Shown: one piece after another, positions 59,081-64,000 of the stretch
How the letters are laid out: each line of letters opens with the position of its first letter
Position numbering within the stretch: the stretch's first letter is position 1
NCBI GenBank assembly: GCA_905214305.1
Contig: CAJMLK010000010.1
Location: forward strand, 4,606-68,605
Direction: 5' to 3'
Source: an uncultured bacterium
Lineage (GTDB): Bacteria > Desulfobacterota > Desulfovibrionia > Desulfovibrionales > Desulfovibrionaceae
DNA length: 64,000 bases
The notes under the pieces: generated by a model
Told to the model about the DNA's origin: nothing
What the model saw: only the letters and a program-made list of their open reading frames with translations
The model's database searches: none
Made by a program: the position numbers and the translations under genes

Positions 59081-62000
59081 ATGATTTTGTCCAAGAACGC
59101 GGTTGGAAACCTGATCAACAGGTATAAGGCAGTGTTGGGGAAATGCCGACTGCTCAACGCCTTCGGCTCGCTGGCTCTGGCTGCGGCCCTTACCCTGGGC
59201 AGCGCCGGGCTGGCAGCTGCGGCGGATTGGGATGGAACCAACCTGACAGTCGGGACTGACGGCGACCAGACAAGCCTCACCGTTGGATCTGATGTGGTCC
59301 TTTCAGAAACCCTGACCATCACTGACGGCGGCACTGTCACAGTGACCACGGATGGACGTATTTCTGCAGGCGACGTCGCAGTGCCCTCCGACGGCAAGCT
59401 GCTGGTTAAGGGCGGAACCCTGAACATCAATGGCTATTCAGATTCGCGCGATCTGCAGATCACCGGCGGAACCGTCAACATTACCGGCACAAACGGCAAC
59501 GGCTGGCGCGAAAACGCCCTTGGCGGGTACGCCGAGACAGTTGATGAAAACGATGCCGCTGCATCAACGGGACATCCCACACTTGTGTCCGGCGCCAGCA
59601 CGGTGGTCAACATCACCTCTGCCAACCTTTTCGGTGGCGCGGCCACAGACTTTGAAACCGCCCAGCTGGAAATCTCCGGTGGCGCGACTGTCAACCTTAT
59701 GGGGCTTTCCCCGGACGATACGCATACAAAAGACTTTGATGATGCGGGCATGCTTTTTGCCGGCAAGGGCACTTCTGCTCTTGACAACAGCCCCAACCTG
59801 CTGATCACCGGCGCAGGCACGACAGTCAACATCGCCCAAAGCAATCACGGTGTTTTCAATGCCGGTGTTACGCACATTACAGGCGGAGCCACGGTTGATG
59901 TGCAAGGCGGTCTTTTGCTGACCGGCTATCTGAACTCCCTCCCCGCTGCCCCCGGCACAACCGTCACCGAGGCCATGACCAACGCACTGCCCGGTGTGAC
60001 GCAAGTGGCAGATGGCGGCAGCATTGTCGTTGGCGACAAGGGCCATCTCGTACTCAATAAAGGCATGAGCCTGGGCATTGCTGCCGATGGCGAACTTGCT
60101 AATGGCGGCAGGGTCGCCCTTTATCAGGAATCGGCGCTGGTCTACAGCGCTGGTGGTGACAAAAAGCTGGCAGGCACTGTGGCAAACGCTGGAACCATAC
60201 AGGTTACAGACGCCAAGCTGGATCTGACCGGAGCCACGCTTGAACAATTCAGCGGCACTGCCGGAACCATCGCTGTCGAGCGTGTTGCGGATGATACCAG
60301 CAACCAGATGGCCCGCGTGGACATGACCGACACCAAGCTTGCGGACTGGCTTGGAAAAGACGGTTCCGTAACCGTCAAGGGCAACGGTACACTGCATGCC
60401 CGCCTGCATCTGGGCGAAAATGCAGAACTGGATGCCAGCAAGGTCGGCTCCGCTATCGAATCCGGCAAGGTAGCCCTCCTTGGTCGTGGCAGCATTCAGG
60501 CGCAAAACATGACGCTGACCGGCAATGCGCTCGACATTGGCAACGCCGAAACCACGCACAATCGCATCAAGGTCAACAGCCTCACCCTTGATCCGGGGAC
60601 TGCTGATGCGGACTTTACGCTTACTTCCGGCAAACTGTACCTCAAGGGCGAGGCAGGTTCCGCGCTTAACCTCGGGGGAACCGGTGCGCTGGTAATTACG
60701 GACACCCAAGGCAAACTGGAACTTGGCGAAGATGCAAACCCCGGCGGCAACATCAATGCCAACGTCACCAGCGAGGGAACCGTTAAGGTTACTCAGGGCA
60801 AGTGGACGCTGGCCCAAGGCAAAACGCTGAATATCAAAGGCGGCAGCCTTACCGTTGGCGGCGGACACGATGTCGGGAGCGCTGAACTGAACGTTCAGGG
60901 CTCCCTGCAGAGCGCCCAGCCCGGGGTCAGCGGACACGACACCGGCATCAACGTCATGAATAACGGTGTGCTGTCCGGCGCTGCGGGCAAATTTGTTACA
61001 TACTCAGGCGACACCGCAACAATTGCGGATGACCTTGCGCAAGTATATGTGGCCAATGGCGGTACGTTGCGCCTTGACGGGCTGGAAGAAATCACCCTTG
61101 CGCAGGCGAAGGACACCAAGAGCAAAGTACTGGTTAACGGCAGCACCGGCCTCATCAGCTATGGTGACGCCAAGGTAGTCGTTGGCATAGGTGACAAGGA
61201 TGCTGACGGCAACATCACGAGCGGTTCCATCGAAGATTCCAATCTGGTGGTGGCTGGTGAAACTGTGGGCTATGACGCTGGCGGCGGCGATACTGTCACC
61301 GTGGCTGGCGGCTTCGGCGTTGATGCCTTGGCTGTCGCCGATAATAGCGGCACTGGTCCTGTCACCGCCACCATTGCTGGCGACACCACCCTGCTGGGCA
61401 ATGGCGGCCAGCTGATCACTGCTGGCGGCGGTGCGGCCACCAATGTCAACGTCGACGCCGGACAAAACCTCAATCTCGGCTCCATCGGCGCGACGTCCAA
61501 GGGCGGCACGCTTAATGGCAACGTGGGACTGGCCGGAGCCGGTTCCGCCCTGAATGTTGCTGCCGCAAACTATACGGTGGGCGATATCACTGCAAGCACT
61601 GCCAACAACGGCAATGTCAACGTCAACGCTGGCGGCGGCCTCACGGCCGAAAACATTGGCACGTCCGGCAATGCCGTCGGCAACGTCAAGGCCAAAGGCG
61701 GCAGCCTTGCGGCTGCGTCCATTGATGCCGTGGCAGTAGGCGCGGATAACGGCGGCATGGTGAAGGCTGATAAAATCACTGCCGCCAGCATGTCTGTGAC
61801 CAACGGTGGTTCTGTCGCGGCCCAAACGCTGACGGCTTCCGCAGCCGTAACCGTTGCCAACGGCACGCTGGCAACAACCGGCACAGGCGCTGACGCCAGC
61901 AGCGCAGGCACGCTTACCCTGACCGACAGCAAGGCCGCGCTTGGCGACATGACTGTGACAGGCGCGACCAGCGTTACCGGCGGCAGCCTTGCAGCCAACA

Positions 62001-63952
62001 GCCTTTCTGTGAACGATAACGCCACCTTCGTTGACGGCGCAAAGGTCAATGTGGGCAGTCTGGATGCTGGCGGCAAGATCATTACCGTGGGCAGCGCCAG
62101 TGATACGAAGTCCACCAGCATGGTAGTGGAAGATCTCACACTTGGCGGCGGCAGCCTGCTTATTGACCCGGACTGGACGGCGGCCGGCCCCAATACCGTG
62201 GCCGCCCTCACCATCGGGGGAACGAACATCGACGGCAATGTGGGCGTGGGCCAGAACTCCATGCTGACCATAGGCGACACCAGCAGCGCATGGCTGACTG
62301 AACAGGTCAATGCGGCCACCAATGGCGCGGGACTTACTCCCGGCGGCGTCACTGCCGCTCTGGGCCTCAAGGAAGCCCAGGTGCTGGGGGACAACACAGG
62401 GACAGGCTACAGCCTTGTGGTGGACGGCGCACTGGACAATACGGGCCTCACTACGGCACTCGGCGCTACCAACACCGCCACCTTTGCCGATAATTCCCTG
62501 CTGGTGGTCACTGCCGCCGCAGCCTCCGCTCCTGCCGGGGCGCTTTCGGCCACCACTGCCACAACAGCCACCATCGGCGACAGCGCAAAACTGCGCATCA
62601 CTGACGCCAAAGTAGGCCAGCACTATACCGTGCTTGGCAACAATATGACGGTAGCCCCCACCTACGGCACCGGTTGGACAGGTTCCAACTTCAGCACCGA
62701 TTCCCGCATGGTCAAAGGCTCGTTTGATGCCGCCAGCGGCGTGCTGAGCACGGCCCTCAACTCTGCCGCCAATGTCTATCCCAGACTTGACGGCGAGCTT
62801 GTGAAGGTGCTGGACAATGCCTACACCGCCGATCAGGTTGGCCCCAGCCATGTGGATTCCGACGTGAAGGGCGTGCGCTTCCTGTCCCGCGCCACCAGCG
62901 ACAACTTCATCGGCGGCGATACCGATCTGGCCGCCAAAACCATTGAAAGCGCCGCCCGCATAGCCGCGGCCGGTGCAGTACCGCAAATGACCATGGCCGC
63001 CAACAACGCGGCTGGCGCGGCCATTACCCAGCGCACCAGCATCGCCCAGCCTGATGGCAACGGCCTGCAGTCTGTTTCGCTCGACAAGACCGACGGCGTG
63101 AACAAAAAGGGCATGGCCCTGTGGATCATGCCCCTGTACCAGAGCCAGAACGCCTGGAACATGGAAGCCGGTAACAACTATGACCTCAAGTGGCACGGCG
63201 GCCTTGGCGGCGTGGCCCTTGGCGGCGACTACACCTTTGACAACGCCCTGCGCGCGGGCATCGCCTTCAATATCGGCGGCGGCTATGCCGAAGGCGAAGG
63301 CGATCTGGCAAAAACCACCAACAGCTTCAACTTCTGGGGCCTTGGCGCCTACGCCGGATGGGCAGTGGAAAACTTCGGCCTCACTGCCGACGTCAACTAC
63401 ACAAGCACCTATAACAAGGTAAAGCAGGAACTGCCCGGAGCCATGCAGATGCGCGACCTCAAGAGCGACATCACGGCATACGCCCTGAGCACCGGCCTGC
63501 GCGCCGAATACAAGCTCAATACCCAGTATGTGGACATCATCCCCCATCTGGGCGTGCGCTACATGTATGTGAACACCGACTCCTATGACGTGAAGAGCAA
63601 GGGCACCGTCATGCACGGGGACGAGATGAACCAGAATATCTGGACATTCCCCATCGGCGTGACCTTCAGCAAGCAGGTTGGAACCGGCAGCGGCTGGTAT
63701 GTGAAGCCCAGCCTTGACCTCGGCGTCATTCCGGCCACCGGCGACATTGAGGCCAAGAGCCAGATTCGCTTTACCGGAACCGGAACCAAGGCAGAACTGG
63801 ACACCCATACCATGGACTACATGAGCTATACGGGCGGCCTTGGCCTTGATTTTGGCAACAACAACCTGTCGTTCGGCCTCAACTACAACATACAGGCATC
63901 TGAGCACACCACCTCGCACGGCGTGTTCGGCACGGCCCGTTACGAGTTCTAG
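59081..63952 (+). CDS. Autotransporter adhesin-like outer-membrane protein
   Basis: 1623 residues. A long signal sequence (about 1-48; basic MILSKNAVGNLINRYKAVLGK then LALAAALTLGSAGLAAAA). The passenger (49-1340) has repeating short strands rich in Gly/Thr/Val/Asn (for example VNITSANLF, GGTVTVTTDG, ANGGSVAAQTLTAS), as in beta-helix adhesins. A 12-stranded beta-barrel domain begins near residue 1345 (MALWIMPLYQSQ) and ends in the outer-membrane signature GTARYEF with terminal Phe. It sends its own passenger to the cell surface; function may be adhesion or aggregation. AAGGAGG six bases before ATG 59081 decides the start; the frame opens earlier at 58979. Confidence 0.93.
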   Translation: MILSKNAVGNLINRYKAVLGKCRLLNAFGSLALAAALTLGSAGLAAAADWDGTNLTVGTDGDQTSLTVGSDVVLSETLTITDGGTVTVTTDGRISAGDVAVPSDGKLLVKGGTLNINGYSDSRDLQITGGTVNITGTNGNGWRENALGGYAETVDENDAAASTGHPTLVSGASTVVNITSANLFGGAATDFETAQLEISGGATVNLMGLSPDDTHTKDFDDAGMLFAGKGTSALDNSPNLLITGAGTTVNIAQSNHGVFNAGVTHITGGATVDVQGGLLLTGYLNSLPAAPGTTVTEAMTNALPGVTQVADGGSIVVGDKGHLVLNKGMSLGIAADGELANGGRVALYQESALVYSAGGDKKLAGTVANAGTIQVTDAKLDLTGATLEQFSGTAGTIAVERVADDTSNQMARVDMTDTKLADWLGKDGSVTVKGNGTLHARLHLGENAELDASKVGSAIESGKVALLGRGSIQAQNMTLTGNALDIGNAETTHNRIKVNSLTLDPGTADADFTLTSGKLYLKGEAGSALNLGGTGALVITDTQGKLELGEDANPGGNINANVTSEGTVKVTQGKWTLAQGKTLNIKGGSLTVGGGHDVGSAELNVQGSLQSAQPGVSGHDTGINVMNNGVLSGAAGKFVTYSGDTATIADDLAQVYVANGGTLRLDGLEEITLAQAKDTKSKVLVNGSTGLISYGDAKVVVGIGDKDADGNITSGSIEDSNLVVAGETVGYDAGGGDTVTVAGGFGVDALAVADNSGTGPVTATIAGDTTLLGNGGQLITAGGGAATNVNVDAGQNLNLGSIGATSKGGTLNGNVGLAGAGSALNVAAANYTVGDITASTANNGNVNVNAGGGLTAENIGTSGNAVGNVKAKGGSLAAASIDAVAVGADNGGMVKADKITAASMSVTNGGSVAAQTLTASAAVTVANGTLATTGTGADASSAGTLTLTDSKAALGDMTVTGATSVTGGSLAANSLSVNDNATFVDGAKVNVGSLDAGGKIITVGSASDTKSTSMVVEDLTLGGGSLLIDPDWTAAGPNTVAALTIGGTNIDGNVGVGQNSMLTIGDTSSAWLTEQVNAATNGAGLTPGGVTAALGLKEAQVLGDNTGTGYSLVVDGALDNTGLTTALGATNTATFADNSLLVVTAAAASAPAGALSATTATTATIGDSAKLRITDAKVGQHYTVLGNNMTVAPTYGTGWTGSNFSTDSRMVKGSFDAASGVLSTALNSAANVYPRLDGELVKVLDNAYTADQVGPSHVDSDVKGVRFLSRATSDNFIGGDTDLAAKTIESAARIAAAGAVPQMTMAANNAAGAAITQRTSIAQPDGNGLQSVSLDKTDGVNKKGMALWIMPLYQSQNAWNMEAGNNYDLKWHGGLGGVALGGDYTFDNALRAGIAFNIGGGYAEGEGDLAKTTNSFNFWGLGAYAGWAVENFGLTADVNYTSTYNKVKQELPGAMQMRDLKSDITAYALSTGLRAEYKLNTQYVDIIPHLGVRYMYVNTDSYDVKSKGTVMHGDEMNQNIWTFPIGVTFSKQVGTGSGWYVKPSLDLGVIPATGDIEAKSQIRFTGTGTKAELDTHTMDYMSYTGGLGLDFGNNNLSFGLNYNIQASEHTTSHGVFGTARYEF

Positions 63953-64000
63953 ACAGTGTCCAAGCCAGAGTAAAACCAACGTATAAACAACCGGTGCGGG

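Noticed and set aside
1..64000. tRNA, rRNA or tmRNA genes
   Set aside because: I scanned the gaps by eye and saw no cloverleaf with a TTCRA T-loop in the right place; a tRNA-scanning program could overturn this.

Overview
The window reads as chromosomal DNA of a sulfate-reducing deltaproteobacterium of the Desulfovibrio desulfuricans type. The evidence is a short-chain flavodoxin with the Desulfovibrio W60/Y98 FMN site, an adenylate kinase with a Cys/His/Cys/Cys metal site in its LID, an NfnAB transhydrogenase, a lactate-oxidation cluster (GlcD-like, GlcF-like, LutC, fused LutB-LutA) and an anaerobic corrin pathway (CbiD, CbiET, CobM/CbiF). Coding sequence is GC-rich. Promoter regions and some accessory loci (18.5 kb, 39.4 kb, 42.4 kb, 58.8 kb) are AT-rich. 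The exact species cannot be fixed from sequence reading alone.

Layout. 0-9.7 kb: 3' end of a BMP-family binding protein, an orphan NMT1/TauA-like binding protein, MsrB-MsrA fusion, galE, Fur-type box plus flavodoxin, a radical SAM protein, a small membrane-anchored protein and a CgeB-like glycosyltransferase. 9.8-18.3 kb: AsmA-like protein, adk, dut, argD, a stand-alone TraR/DksA zinc finger, and a pit phosphate transporter translationally coupled to its PhoU-like partner. 18.6-28.5 kb (all minus): rpmH-rnpA-yidD-yidC-jag, then mnmE, a DEDD exonuclease, a CofD-like protein and an RluA-type pseudouridine synthase. The last genes overlap or touch. 29-39 kb: a low-complexity secreted protein, a shikimate-kinase-like enzyme, a lipoprotein, a VWA-OmpA protein, then DapF-like, cbiD, cbiET and cobM. 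39.6-51 kb: aldehyde dehydrogenase, nfnAB, a PHP phosphatase, a double-ABC ATPase, DedA, a secreted hydrolase-fold protein without its serine, and two unknown proteins. 51.6-57.2 kb: lactate-oxidation operon. 58.2-64 kb: an XRE regulator divergent from a 1623-residue autotransporter.

The most unusual feature is a dispersed intergenic repeat family, about 14 copies in 64 kb. Short copies are about 150 bp, bounded by TAGAGC...GCTCTA, and carry up to four strong hairpins. Longer forms exist, and one composite sits between jag and mnmE, a junction that is tight in many bacteria. In four or five places the terminal TAG of the element is also the stop codon of the neighbouring gene, and in two of these the gene's own terminator lies on the far side of the repeat. 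This looks like a mobile, structured, non-coding element that settles at 3' ends of genes. The second candidate of interest is the regulator/autotransporter intergenic region, where an 89-bp interrupted palindrome contains both divergent promoters.
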